A program made the translations under genes and the position numbers. The notes under the pieces were generated by a model. The model worked only from the letters and a program-made list of their open reading frames with translations, had not been told where the DNA came from and ran no database searches. Positions 42,539 to 51,761 of a DNA stretch of 64,000 nt are shown one piece after another. The first letter of the stretch is position 1. Each line of letters begins with the position of its first letter. The DNA is from Deinococcus indicus. GTDB taxonomy: Bacteria; Deinococcota; Deinococci; Deinococcales; Deinococcaceae. Location of the stretch: the NCBI RefSeq assembly GCF_002198095.1, contig NZ_NHMK01000035.1, positions 37,345 to 101,344 on the forward strand, written 5' to 3'.

Positions 42539-43189
42539 CTACTCGCAGCCGACGCCGTCGCCGTCCCGGTCGAGCTTGCTGCTGTACCCGGGTTGCCCGC
42601 GTCGGATGGGGGCCGCGCCGGCCGCGCGAACCTCGCTGCAGTTGCGGTACGAGACGTTGCTCGCCGGAGCAGGTGCTGGAGTGGCGGGGCGCGGCGTGCC
42701 GGCCGTGGCGGGGTTCGCGGGGTTCTTGCGGTAGTCCCACGGGTTCTGGAACGTCCCGGCGTACACGCCCTTTCCGGCGCTCTTCGCCTGAGCCGCGGCC
42801 ACGCTGTACACCCCACCCCCGTACTCGAGGTACGGCAGCGCCCAGCCCTGCGTCACCAGCCAACGGTTGATCTCTGTGCCGCCGACCGTGCACACCCCGA
42901 CCATGCGGCCGTAGCGGTCGGTGTCCTTGCGGGTGCAGGTGACGGTCTTGTTCCGCACCAGGTCCGCCAGGGCGAACGCCGCCTCCCGCCCGCAGCCGTA
43001 GGACTGCCCGGCCCGCAGGCACTGCTGACTGGATTCCGGCGCGTCGATGCCGTGCAGGCGGACCTTCACGCCCCGGATCACCAGGGTATCGCCGTCTGTG
43101 ACGGTCGGAATGCCGGTAACGCTCGCTGGCACCTGAGCGGCGGCGATCGATGTGAGGGTGATGGCCGTCAGCAGGGGCAGAGAGCGCAT
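42539..43189 (-). CDS. Secreted thermonuclease-like protein with Excalibur domain
   Basis: 216 residues with a signal peptide (LPLLTAITLTSIAAAQVP) from ATG at 43189. The staphylococcal nuclease-like domain (about 28-150) keeps VTDGDTLVIRGVKVRLHGID, APESS and DRYGRMVG with the active-site Arg and Glu pattern. A Pro/Ala linker leads to a C-terminal Excalibur motif (DRDGDGVGCE), a calcium-binding-like repeat. It is probably an extracellular or envelope-attached nuclease. It converges with the lysis cassette. Confidence 0.9.
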   Translation of the reverse strand: MRSLPLLTAITLTSIAAAQVPASVTGIPTVTDGDTLVIRGVKVRLHGIDAPESSQQCLRAGQSYGCGREAAFALADLVRNKTVTCTRKDTDRYGRMVGVCTVGGTEINRWLVTQGWALPYLEYGGGVYSVAAAQAKSAGKGVYAGTFQNPWDYRKNPANPATAGTPRPATPAPAPASNVSYRNCSEVRAAGAAPIRRGQPGYSSKLDRDGDGVGCE

Positions 43190-43261
43190 GCCTCTGAGCG
43201 TAGAGGGCGGCGCTGGGCCTGTCGTCCGCATCTGCGGCAGCGAAGGGAGAGCTGGGGTGTC

Positions 43262-43462
43262 ATGCTGCGTCGCATGAACCGGCATGATCTGGCGAACCTG
43301 GAACAGCTGGCCCTGCTGCGTGAGGCACTGGAGGCCGAACCGACCCGACCGGAGGACGCCACCGAGCCAGCCCAGCCCGCGTCCGAAGGGGCGGTGCCGG
43401 ACAGCCCGGACGCCGACCCCGAGCCGCTCAGTCCAGTTCGGCGCGGCCTGACGGGCAACTGA
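43262..43462 (+). CDS. Small acidic protein, unknown
   Basis: 66 residues from ATG at 43262 (or 43274). The N-terminal half is helical (HDLANLEQLALLREALEAEP), the rest Pro/Glu/Asp-rich. No family was recognised. It is divergent from the nuclease gene. It may be a real small protein, since codon use fits the genome, but there is no clear ribosome binding site. Confidence 0.4.
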   Translation: MLRRMNRHDLANLEQLALLREALEAEPTRPEDATEPAQPASEGAVPDSPDADPEPLSPVRRGLTGN

Positions 43463-43487
43463 GGCGGCGGAAACCGAATGGGCTGCC

Positions 43488-43493
43488 TACACT
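43488..43493 (+). promoter_or_regulatory. Leaderless -10 box TACACT
   Basis: TACACT is followed by 6 nt (GCCAGG) and the GTG start at 43500. Confidence 0.5.
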
Positions 43494-43499
43494 GCCAGG

Positions 43500-43772
43500 G
43501 TGGAATCGTGGACGCCGTTCATTCTGCTGGGCCTCGGCCTGCTCGCCCTGTGGCTGTACATGCGGTCCGGCTCCCTCACCAGACGCCCGGCCCGGTCCGG
43601 TCCCGCGCGACTGACGGCGGGACAGTGGGAAGGCCGGGTGCTGAACCAGATGCGAGGGGACCGCGCCCGGTTCGAGCGGACCCTGGCGGCCAAGCGGGTC
43701 AAGCATCCCAGGGCCTCCCGCGAGGAACTGCTGGAGATCATCCACGAGGAGTACGTACGGGACAACCGCTGA
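43500..43772 (+). CDS. Small single-helix membrane protein, unknown
   Basis: 90 residues from a leaderless GTG. One transmembrane helix (FILLGLGLLALWLYM) followed by a basic cytoplasmic helical tail (ERTLAAKRVKHPRASREELL, then EIIHEEYVRDN). No family was recognised. It is followed by a strong Rho-independent terminator. Confidence 0.6.
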   Translation: MESWTPFILLGLGLLALWLYMRSGSLTRRPARSGPARLTAGQWEGRVLNQMRGDRARFERTLAAKRVKHPRASREELLEIIHEEYVRDNR

Positions 43773-43797
43773 CCAGGGACGGACAACTTGCGCCGTT

Positions 43798-43842
43798 TGC
43801 CCCCTGCCCGCGCTTCTGGCGTGAGGCAGGGGGGCTTTTTTT
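43798..43842 (+). terminator. Rho-independent terminator
   Basis: GCCCCCTGCC pairs with GGCAGGGGGGC, with a loop of about 16 nt, followed by seven T residues. It ends the small membrane protein gene. Confidence 0.85.
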
Positions 43843-44118
43843 CATCGTGGGGGTTCATGGGGGAGCTGTGCCTGTGTGGTCAAGGAAGCGGACGGCCGTA
43901 CATGGCCATCCAGAAGACACGCTTTCAGTTTTCCAGAAGCAGAGCAAGCCGGAACTTCATGCCCGGCAGTCCGCCCCCATGCCGCCCCGACTGAACAGTC
44001 TTCGCTCACCATCCAGCCGGAGTCCGCATCACCCGCCTTCAAAGCTGTCCCCATCCCGGACAGGTGGTTACTACCACGCGGTGATAACTTTGCAAGATAT
44101 ACGTACGAAAAATGACGT
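43843..44118 (+). promoter_or_regulatory. Upstream region of the EAL gene, with an inverted repeat at the start codon
   Basis: About 275 nt without a convincing gene. The 3' end is AT-rich. ATACGT (44099-44104) and ACGTAT (44115-44120) form a perfect inverted repeat with a 10-nt spacer that covers the ATG at 44119, a candidate operator. No recognisable c-di-GMP riboswitch was seen. Confidence 0.4.
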
Positions 44119-46854
44119 ATGCCCGCACAATCCATGATGCTCATGTTCCTGTGCAGCGCGGCCTCCTTATCGATCAGTGCCGTGCTGATCGGCCTTCCCA
44201 GCCGGGAGCGTCTGGCAGAGAACACCACCTCCTTCAGCCGCCTGTTCGCGGCTGCGCTGATCATGGCCACCGGACTCAAGGCCACGCAATGGACCGCGCT
44301 GGATGGACTGACACCGCTTCCCCCGACGTACTGGGCGGCGGACTGGTCGGTGGCGTTGGCCCTGTCGTTCACGTTCCTGTTCTGGTACCCCAGGCACGCC
44401 ACGGGCCGAGCCGCTCACATCACGCCGGCCCTCCTGGCCGTGGTTATCCTGGCACAACTCCCCCTCTGGCGCTGGCCGGCCCTGCCAGTCCAGACGTACC
44501 TCACCGTCGCTGGACTGCTCCTGTCGGGCGGCGCCGTGTCCCTGGCCGGGAGTCTGCTGCTGCGGCGGGGGACAGGCCGCGTCCCTGCAATCGTCACGAT
44601 CGGCGTGAGCCAGGGCCTGATGATCACGCTGGTAACCCTCGCCTTCACGGTCCCCCTGCAGAGCCTCCCGTCCGCCGCGCCCCTCACACCCTCCCTGACC
44701 GCCAGTTGGATGAAAGCCATATTCCTGACCGGAGCCCTCGCCCTGATCGTCCGCGAAGTGCAGGTGAGACGTGCGCGGCGGTTCCAGCAGCAGGTTCAGG
44801 AAAAGACAGCGGCCCTGCAGCGTGAGCAGGACCTGCACGTCGCGCTGATTGAAAGCCTCAACGATCAGGTCGTCATCTGCGATGCGGCCGGACAGCTCGT
44901 CAGTCACAACGCGCGGGCCAGCGACCTGCACGAGCGCAACCCCATCGGTACGTTCCCGGTGGACTGGGCCCAGACATACGGGCTGCACACCACCAACTTC
45001 TCGCGGTTTCTACACCTCGAGGAGATTCCCCTGTACCGCGCCCTGCACGGCGAGCAGGTCCGTGACACCCTGATCGGCGTGCAGACCGGCCAGACGCGGC
45101 GGGTCGTGACCTGTAACGCCAACCCCATCCGGAACGCGCAGGGAACCATCATCGGCGCGGTCGTCGCCATGAACGACGTCACGGACCGCGAGCAGGCCCG
45201 GCAGGAACTCGAACGCACCGCCGCCCGGCACGCGCACATCCTCAACGCCCTGGACGAGGGCCTGCTGATGCTGGACCTTGACGGCGGCATCCTGTCGTTT
45301 AACGACCGCGTCACACACCTGCTGGGCGTGAATGCCGCCGCGGCCAGTCACTTCTCGGACCTGCTGGTCGGCAGTGTCGTGCGGGACGCGAACGGACAGC
45401 CCCTCCCGATGCGCAGTGTGAACTTCACGCAGATGCTGTCCGGGCAGGCGTCCGTGGCGGACTCGGTCGTGGAGATCATCCGCCCGGACGGCACCTCCAT
45501 CTGGCTGCGCAACCACGTGCAGGGCGTGTACCAGGATCAGAAACTCACTTCCGTCCTGTACACCATGATGGACATCACCTCCCAGACGCGACTGAATTCC
45601 GAGTTGCAACGCGTGACGCGGTACGCTCCCCTTTCGGGCCTGCCGAACCGTGAGTACTTCTGTCACCTTGCTCAGGTGATGCCCGATGCACCTGAACGAA
45701 CCCTGCTGGTGCTGCGTTGTCTCAGCGTCACGCAGCTGCGCACGGCCCAGCAGCCGCGCATCGCGGAACTGCTGACGGTGCACTTCACGCGAGCACTTCA
45801 GGAATGCTACCCGGACGCCCTGCTGTTCGGGCAACTGGATGAACAGACCTTCGCGGCCCTGCTCCCTCACGGCACTGCTCATCTGCCAGCCGAGCTGCTG
45901 AGCGCCGTGCTGGTGGACGGTGAGAAACTGTTCCCACGGGTGAGCGCCTGCGCGCGCCTATGGCCCGTCACCGACGACCTCGGGACGGCCATCCACGAGA
46001 CGGAAGGCGCGCTCGAGAGCGTCCTTGCCGGCACGCTGCTTCCCTTCGAGGCGCGCCACCTTGAGACGTTGCGCCGCACCCTGCTGCTCGAATCCCGACT
46101 GCGTCTCGCCCTGACCGAGATGCCGTTCACCGTCCACTACCAGCCGATCGTGAACCTCGACACGGGTCGCCTCGTGAAAGCCGAGGCGCTCATCCGGTGG
46201 ATGGACGAGCACATGGGGTTCGTGCCACCGGATCAATTCATTCCGCTGGCCGAGCAGATGGGTCAGATCCAGGTAATCACAGACTTCGTGGTCCGCGCCG
46301 CTCTGAAGGAAGCGAGACGAGCCTCTGCGCTGCTGGGCCGACCGTTCCGGATCGCCGTGAACCTCTCTCCAGTCGAGTTGAACGCCCCGGACTTCATGGA
46401 CCGCATCCGGCACCTGACGCACTGCGAACCGGACGCCCCCGAACATCTCGGGTTCGAGGTGACAGAGGGGGGCGTGCTGGAACACCTGAACGTCGTGTCC
46501 GGGCACCTGCAGCAGTTGCGGGACTGGGGGTTCGGGCTCGCGCTGGATGATTTCGGGACCGGGTACTCTGCACTGAGCGTCCTGCAGCACCTGCCCATCC
46601 ATCACCTGAAACTCGACCGGACGTTCGTCTGGGGCATCGGCGGGAACGAGAAACAACGCGTCGTCACGGCCGCCGTGGTGGACCTCGCCGCGCGCCTGAA
46701 CGTGGACGTCATCTGCGAGGGAATCGAGACCCTGGAGCACGAGGGCATCCTGCGCAGCATGCAGTGCGCACTCGGGCAGGGATACCTCTACAGCCGACCG
46801 CTTCCCTCCCCGGACTGGTCAGCCCTTGACACGTCCACCGCCCTGCACCGCTGA
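44119..46854 (+). CDS. Membrane PAS-degenerate GGDEF-EAL phosphodiesterase
   Basis: 911 residues. Seven or so transmembrane helices occupy residues 1-215. A short coiled coil (RRFQQQVQEKTAALQREQDL) is followed by two PAS-like domains (about 245-365 and 370-490). The degenerate GGDEF domain (about 495-640) has the signature replaced (FGQLDEQTFAALLP), so it probably does not make c-di-GMP. The EAL domain (about 660-900) is intact: KAEALIRW, NLSPVEL, EVTEGG, LDDFGTGYSAL, EGIET. Expected to hydrolyse c-di-GMP in response to a membrane or redox cue. A GGDEF gene follows 73 nt downstream. Confidence 0.9.
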   Translation: MPAQSMMLMFLCSAASLSISAVLIGLPSRERLAENTTSFSRLFAAALIMATGLKATQWTALDGLTPLPPTYWAADWSVALALSFTFLFWYPRHATGRAAHITPALLAVVILAQLPLWRWPALPVQTYLTVAGLLLSGGAVSLAGSLLLRRGTGRVPAIVTIGVSQGLMITLVTLAFTVPLQSLPSAAPLTPSLTASWMKAIFLTGALALIVREVQVRRARRFQQQVQEKTAALQREQDLHVALIESLNDQVVICDAAGQLVSHNARASDLHERNPIGTFPVDWAQTYGLHTTNFSRFLHLEEIPLYRALHGEQVRDTLIGVQTGQTRRVVTCNANPIRNAQGTIIGAVVAMNDVTDREQARQELERTAARHAHILNALDEGLLMLDLDGGILSFNDRVTHLLGVNAAAASHFSDLLVGSVVRDANGQPLPMRSVNFTQMLSGQASVADSVVEIIRPDGTSIWLRNHVQGVYQDQKLTSVLYTMMDITSQTRLNSELQRVTRYAPLSGLPNREYFCHLAQVMPDAPERTLLVLRCLSVTQLRTAQQPRIAELLTVHFTRALQECYPDALLFGQLDEQTFAALLPHGTAHLPAELLSAVLVDGEKLFPRVSACARLWPVTDDLGTAIHETEGALESVLAGTLLPFEARHLETLRRTLLLESRLRLALTEMPFTVHYQPIVNLDTGRLVKAEALIRWMDEHMGFVPPDQFIPLAEQMGQIQVITDFVVRAALKEARRASALLGRPFRIAVNLSPVELNAPDFMDRIRHLTHCEPDAPEHLGFEVTEGGVLEHLNVVSGHLQQLRDWGFGLALDDFGTGYSALSVLQHLPIHHLKLDRTFVWGIGGNEKQRVVTAAVVDLAARLNVDVICEGIETLEHEGILRSMQCALGQGYLYSRPLPSPDWSALDTSTALHR

Positions 46855-46927
46855 CACGATCACCCCGCCGGTCCCACCGGATTCCTACCCACGCCGTCTC
46901 ACCGCTGAGCTTCTCCGAGGTTGCCGC

Positions 46928-48040
46928 ATGATGAGCTCACTGCTGTTCAATCTGACCCTGCTCGTCACGCTCCACTACGGACTGGCCCAGTCGTACCGGT
47001 CCTGGCCTGTCACGCGGAGCGGCCTGGGGTACTGGGCACGCCTGGCGCTGTTCAGCGGGACGTCCATCCTGCTCATGCAGGTGCCGACGCGACTGGCTGA
47101 CGGGGTGTTCGTCGATACGCGCACGGTCCCGCTGGCGTTCGTGACCCTGATGTACGGCCCGGTGGCAGGCCTAGCGGTCACGTTGCCTGTCATCGCCTAC
47201 CGGCTGTGGGTGGGGGGAAACGGCGTCCTCGCGGCCATTCCCAGTCTGATGGGCGTGCTGCTGATCGCCACGCTCCTGCGGCGCACCCTGCTCCGGCATC
47301 CCGGGTCCTGGCTGCCGTGGCCGTGGATTCCAGTGGTGTTCTGCCTGCAGGGCGTGTCCCTACTGCTCCTTCCGAACGGACGGCAGTTGTTCGAGCAGGC
47401 GTACCCGACCCTGCTGCTCGTGAACACGATCGGCGCCGTGATCGGCTGGGGCATCCTCCGTGACCGTTTCGCCACGCTGCGGCTCACGCGGGACTGGCGG
47501 GCAGCGGCCGTCACGGACGCCCTGACCGGACTGGCGAACCGGCGGCAGTTCGATGAGGATGTCCGTCTCCTGGAACCCGGTGACGTACTGATGCTGATTG
47601 ACCTTGATCACTTCAAACGGGTGAACGACACGTTCGGCCATCAAGTGGGGGATGAGGTGCTGCGCGAGGTCGCGTCCCGCCTGACCGCCGAGGGCCGCGG
47701 TCGTGACCGGGCGTACCGGTACGGCGGGGAGGAGTTCGCCATGATCTTCCGGTCCGTGCCGGAAGGCGCGATTCCGAATGTCGCCGAGCGGCTGCGCTCG
47801 GCGGTCAGTGCCCGGGTGATGCCGGCCACGCAGGCGCGGGTGACAGTGTCCGTCGGGGCAGTGGCGTTCTCAGGCGTGTCGGTGCCCACCCTGCTGGCCC
47901 GGGCCGATACGGCTCTGTACGCCGCGAAGGAAGCGGGGCGCGACCAGGTGAGGATCTGGAAGGAAGTCAGCGATGAGGTCGTGCCGGTGCAGGAAGAGGA
48001 TTCGGCGCGGCCTGACCTGCTGGGCGGATCACCTTCCTGA
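46928..48040 (+). CDS. Membrane diguanylate cyclase (GGDEF)
   Basis: 370 residues from ATG at 46928 (CCGAGG upstream); an upstream in-frame start would add a Pro-rich segment. The N-terminal ~185 residues form five to six transmembrane helices of the 5TMR-like type (LLFNLTLLVTLHYGLAQ, VPLAFVTLMYGPVAGLAVTL). The GGDEF domain (about 205-355) is intact, starting TDALTGLANRRQFDED and reading YRYGGEEFAMIF. It probably synthesises c-di-GMP, opposing the EAL protein encoded just upstream. Confidence 0.92.
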   Translation: MMSSLLFNLTLLVTLHYGLAQSYRSWPVTRSGLGYWARLALFSGTSILLMQVPTRLADGVFVDTRTVPLAFVTLMYGPVAGLAVTLPVIAYRLWVGGNGVLAAIPSLMGVLLIATLLRRTLLRHPGSWLPWPWIPVVFCLQGVSLLLLPNGRQLFEQAYPTLLLVNTIGAVIGWGILRDRFATLRLTRDWRAAAVTDALTGLANRRQFDEDVRLLEPGDVLMLIDLDHFKRVNDTFGHQVGDEVLREVASRLTAEGRGRDRAYRYGGEEFAMIFRSVPEGAIPNVAERLRSAVSARVMPATQARVTVSVGAVAFSGVSVPTLLARADTALYAAKEAGRDQVRIWKEVSDEVVPVQEEDSARPDLLGGSPS

Positions 48041-48411
48041 ACTCCATGAATTGCAGGGCAAGGAATGACGTGACGTCTCAGGTGACGGGACTGGGATCTG
48101 CCGGGCCGTGGTACGCGAGCGGCTGGCCGGCGTGCTCGCCGGCGGCGCTCAGCTCAGGTAGAGGGCGCGGCAGGAAGAGGCCGATTCCGACGGGCATGAC
48201 GGTCAAGTACCAACCAGGCTGCGTTCACTCGTGCTTCCTGCCGTGCCGGCGACCGGAGCGGGCGCACCCGGACGTCAGTAACTTTTCACCAGCCCTTGGA
48301 CAGGCGGACCTGCCGGGCGCGCCGCAATGTAGGCAGTGAACGCGGTGCCCGTGGGATAGCTTGATCTCAACCGGTCTTCCGTTTCGCCCACCCGCCCCAC
48401 CTGGAGTTCAC
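48041..48411. other. Intergenic region before the restriction-modification locus
   Basis: 370 nt without a supported gene. A 39-codon minus-strand frame around 48080-48200 (MPVGIGLFLPRPLPELSAAG...) has no ribosome binding site. TAGCTT at 48356 may be the -10 of hsdR, giving a leader of about 45 nt with GGAG before the ATG. Confidence 0.35.
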
Positions 48412-51400
48412 ATGCTGAGCAGTCCGCCATCCAATTTCGATGACCTGAGCGTGGTCGAGCCCCTGCTGGCTCAGCTGGGGGCGCTGGCGGAACGGTACGC
48501 CGCGGATGATCCCAACACGGCCCTGCTGAAACTCAGGCAGTACGGCGAACTGCTCTCCCGGGTCGTCGCGGCCCGCTCGGGAACCCTGCAGGGAGAGGAC
48601 GAATCCCAGCAGGTCCGCCTCGCCCGGCTGCAGCGTGAAGGGGTGCTGCCGCGCGAGGTGTGGCAGCTGCTGACGGAACTGCGGCGCACCGGGAACGAGG
48701 CGAACCACGCCTTCACGGGTGAGCACGATCAGGCGCTCAGTCACCTGCAGTTCGCGTGGATCGTCGGCGTGTGGCTCCTGCGGACCTTCCACGACCCGGC
48801 GTACGTGCGCGGTGAGTTCATTCCCCCGCAGCGGAGCGATGATGCCCGGCGCCTGCGGGCCCTGCTGGCCGGGGCGGAACAGGCCCGCGCCGAGGCGGAG
48901 GCGCGCCTGGCCGAGCAGCAGGCCGCGGCGCCCGCCGACACGTCACGCATTGCCACGGCCGCCAGTCACGCGGCGTCCCACATCCAGCTGACCGAAGCGC
49001 AGACGCGGCAGCTGATCGACGCGCAGCTGCGCGCGGCCGGGTGGGAAGCCGACACCGCGCACCTGAAGTACAGCCAGGGGACCCGCCCCGTGAAGGGTCG
49101 CTTCCTGGCGATCGCGGAGTGGCCGACCGATCACGGCCCGGCGGACTACGCGCTGTTCGCCGGGCTGACGCCCGTCGGCGTGGTCGAAGCCAAACGCAAG
49201 AACAAGGGCGTGATGAGCAGCCTCGAGCAGGCAGCCCGCTACAGCCGCGGGTTCCGGCTGCATGTGCCCGGCCTGGAATTGCCGGGCGGCCCGTGGGAAG
49301 CGGGGGAGAGCCCCTACCGCACGCCATTCCTGTACGCCACGAACGGCCGCCCCTACCTGGCGCAACTGAAGACCGAGAGCGGCATCTGGTTCCGGGACGC
49401 CCGGCGGCCCGTCAATCCCGCCCACGCCCTGCCCGGCTGGCACACCCCGGCGGAACTGCTGGCGCTGCTGGAGCAGGACACGGCCGCCGCGGACGAGCGC
49501 CTGCGCACCGAACCGCTGGAGTACGACCTGGGCCTGCGACCCTACCAGAAGGCCGCCATTCAGGCCGTCGAGGCAGGCGTGGCTGCCGGGCAGCGGGAAC
49601 TGCTGCTGGCCATGGCGACCGGGACCGGCAAGACCAAGACGGCCATCGCCCTGATCTACCGCCTGCTGAAGGCCGGACGGTTCCGGCGCGTGCTGTTCCT
49701 GGTGGACCGCGAAACGCTCGGCGAACAGGCCAGTAACGATTTCAGGACCACCCGCCTGGAAGGCACCCGCACCTTCGCCGAGACGTTCGGCCTGACCGCG
49801 ATGGGCGACGGCCCCATCGATGCGGACACCAGCGTGCACGTCACGACGGTGCAGGGCCTCGCGCGGCGCGTCACGGGCGACGCGCCCCCCTCGGTCGGCA
49901 CGTACGACCTGATCGTGGTCGACGAGGCCCACCGCGGGTACACGCTGGACAGGGAACTCGCAGACGCGGAACTGGGTTGGCGCAGCGAAACGGAGTACGT
50001 CAGCCGGTACCGGCAGGTGCTCGAACACTTCGACGCGGTGAAGGTCGCCCTGACGGCCACGCCCGCCCTGCACACCACCCAGATCTTCGGGAAGCCGGTC
50101 TTCACGTACACCTACCGTCAGGCCGTACTGGACGGCGTACTGATCGACCATGAGCCGCCCATCCTGATCGAGACGGAACTGGCCATGACCGGCATCCAGT
50201 TCAGGCGGGGAGAGCAGATTCCCACCTACACGCCCGGTGACGACGGCGTCGTGCTGTACGAAGCGCCTGACGACGTGGGACTGGACGTCGGGGACTTCAA
50301 CCGGCGCGTGATCGCCAGGGGCTTCAACCGGGCGGTGTGCACGCACCTGGCCGAGCACCTGAATCCGTTCGGGCCGGACAAGACGCTGGTGTTCTGCGTG
50401 AACGACCGGCACGCCGACGAGGTCGTGGACCTGCTGAAAGAAGCGTTCCGGGTGAAGTACGGCGAGCTCGACGACGGCGCCGTCGTGAAGATCACGGGTG
50501 CCAGCGACCAACCGCTGCAACTCACCCGCCGTTACCGCAACGAGCGCCTGCCCGCCATCGCCGTGACCGTCGACCTGCTCACCACGGGCGTCGACGTGCC
50601 CGCCATCAGCACCCTGGTGTTCCTGCGCCGCGTGAGCAGCCGCGTCCTGTTCGAGCAGATGCTGGGCCGCGCCACCCGCCGCTGCGACGACATCGGCAAG
50701 ACCGTGTTCCGCATCTACGACGCCGTGCGCGCCTACGAAGCCATTCAGGACTTCATCACCATGCCGCCGGTCGTGCAGCAACCCCGGCGCAGCTTCGTCA
50801 CGCTGGGCAGCGACCTGCACGCCGCGCCCACCCCCGAAGCCCGCGCCCTGATCCGCGACGAACTGGTCGTGAAACTCCGGCGTGTCGAGAACCGCCTGAC
50901 CGACGCGGCCAGGGACACCTTCGAAGGTGAAACCGGCCTGACCCCCGGCGCCTTCGTTCACGCGCTGCGCCGCGCCACGCCGGACGAGGCGGCCGCCCTG
51001 GTCACGCGGCACGCGCCCCTCCTGGCACTCCTCGACACCGGCCGCACCACGGGCGGGCAGCCCATCTACATCAGCGAGCACCCGGACCGGGTGATGTACG
51101 CCGGGCAGGAATTCCCCGGCGGACGCCGCGCCGAGGATTACCTGACGGCGTTCGAATCGCTCGTGCGCGGCGGCAGTGACACCCTGTCCGCCCTGAGCAC
51201 CGTCCTGACCCGCCCGGCGGACCTGACCCGCGCTGACCTCCTGAGCATCCGGCGACAACTGGACGACCAGGGCTTCAGTGAAGTCAACCTGCAACGCGCG
51301 TACGCCAGCGTCAGGCAGGTGGACGCGGCCGCCAGCATCATCGGTTTCATCCGCGCCGCCGCGCTGAACGAGGCCCCCACGCCGTTCGACGCCCGCGTGG

Positions 51401-51645
51401 ACGCGGCGCTGGCCAGGGTGCTCGGCTCGGGCAGCTGGACGCCCCCGCAACGCAAGTGGCTCCAGCGGCTCGCGTCGCAACTCAAGGCGAACGGGTACCT
51501 GGACCGGGACCTGCTCGACCAGCCGACCAGTCCCGTCCGGAAGGAACTGGGCGGATTCGACCGCCTGAGCACCAGCATCTTCGGCGGCAAGCTTCAGGGC
51601 GTCGTGAACGACCTTCAGGCGCAGGTGTGGGCCACGCGGGCCTGA
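48412..51645 (+). CDS. hsdR: Type I restriction endonuclease subunit R
   Basis: 1077 residues from ATG at 48412 (GGAG upstream). A DUF4145-like helical N-terminus (about 15-130: ALLKLRQYGELLSRVVAARS, GNEANHAFTGEH) is followed by the PD-(D/E)XK nuclease with D in DYALFAG and VVEAKRKN near 259. Then the SF2 motor: MATGTGKTKTA near 402, VVDEAHRGY near 504, TATPA, and LLTTGVDVPA and EQMLGRATRR in the second RecA domain. It translocates and cuts DNA with HsdM and HsdS. A GIY-YIG gene lies antisense between it and hsdM. Confidence 0.95.
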   Translation: MLSSPPSNFDDLSVVEPLLAQLGALAERYAADDPNTALLKLRQYGELLSRVVAARSGTLQGEDESQQVRLARLQREGVLPREVWQLLTELRRTGNEANHAFTGEHDQALSHLQFAWIVGVWLLRTFHDPAYVRGEFIPPQRSDDARRLRALLAGAEQARAEAEARLAEQQAAAPADTSRIATAASHAASHIQLTEAQTRQLIDAQLRAAGWEADTAHLKYSQGTRPVKGRFLAIAEWPTDHGPADYALFAGLTPVGVVEAKRKNKGVMSSLEQAARYSRGFRLHVPGLELPGGPWEAGESPYRTPFLYATNGRPYLAQLKTESGIWFRDARRPVNPAHALPGWHTPAELLALLEQDTAAADERLRTEPLEYDLGLRPYQKAAIQAVEAGVAAGQRELLLAMATGTGKTKTAIALIYRLLKAGRFRRVLFLVDRETLGEQASNDFRTTRLEGTRTFAETFGLTAMGDGPIDADTSVHVTTVQGLARRVTGDAPPSVGTYDLIVVDEAHRGYTLDRELADAELGWRSETEYVSRYRQVLEHFDAVKVALTATPALHTTQIFGKPVFTYTYRQAVLDGVLIDHEPPILIETELAMTGIQFRRGEQIPTYTPGDDGVVLYEAPDDVGLDVGDFNRRVIARGFNRAVCTHLAEHLNPFGPDKTLVFCVNDRHADEVVDLLKEAFRVKYGELDDGAVVKITGASDQPLQLTRRYRNERLPAIAVTVDLLTTGVDVPAISTLVFLRRVSSRVLFEQMLGRATRRCDDIGKTVFRIYDAVRAYEAIQDFITMPPVVQQPRRSFVTLGSDLHAAPTPEARALIRDELVVKLRRVENRLTDAARDTFEGETGLTPGAFVHALRRATPDEAAALVTRHAPLLALLDTGRTTGGQPIYISEHPDRVMYAGQEFPGGRRAEDYLTAFESLVRGGSDTLSALSTVLTRPADLTRADLLSIRRQLDDQGFSEVNLQRAYASVRQVDAAASIIGFIRAAALNEAPTPFDARVDAALARVLGSGSWTPPQRKWLQRLASQLKANGYLDRDLLDQPTSPVRKELGGFDRLSTSIFGGKLQGVVNDLQAQVWATRA

Positions 51646-51761
51646 CAGCAACTGCTGACCCTGACCGCTGGACACGCCCTAGCCCAGGACGCGTGGGGCG
51701 CAGAACGCCGGAGTCAGCCGTGACAGGTTCGGTATACGGAGCGGCTACCGCCAGGGCAGAC

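Noticed and set aside
43843..44098. Possible c-di-GMP riboswitch upstream of the EAL gene
   Set aside because: The conserved GEMM core motifs were not found; only short dyads are present.
48943..51675. 910-codon antisense frame opposite hsdR
   Set aside because: Shadow of hsdR codon structure; low-complexity Gln/Gly/Arg composition and no start signals.
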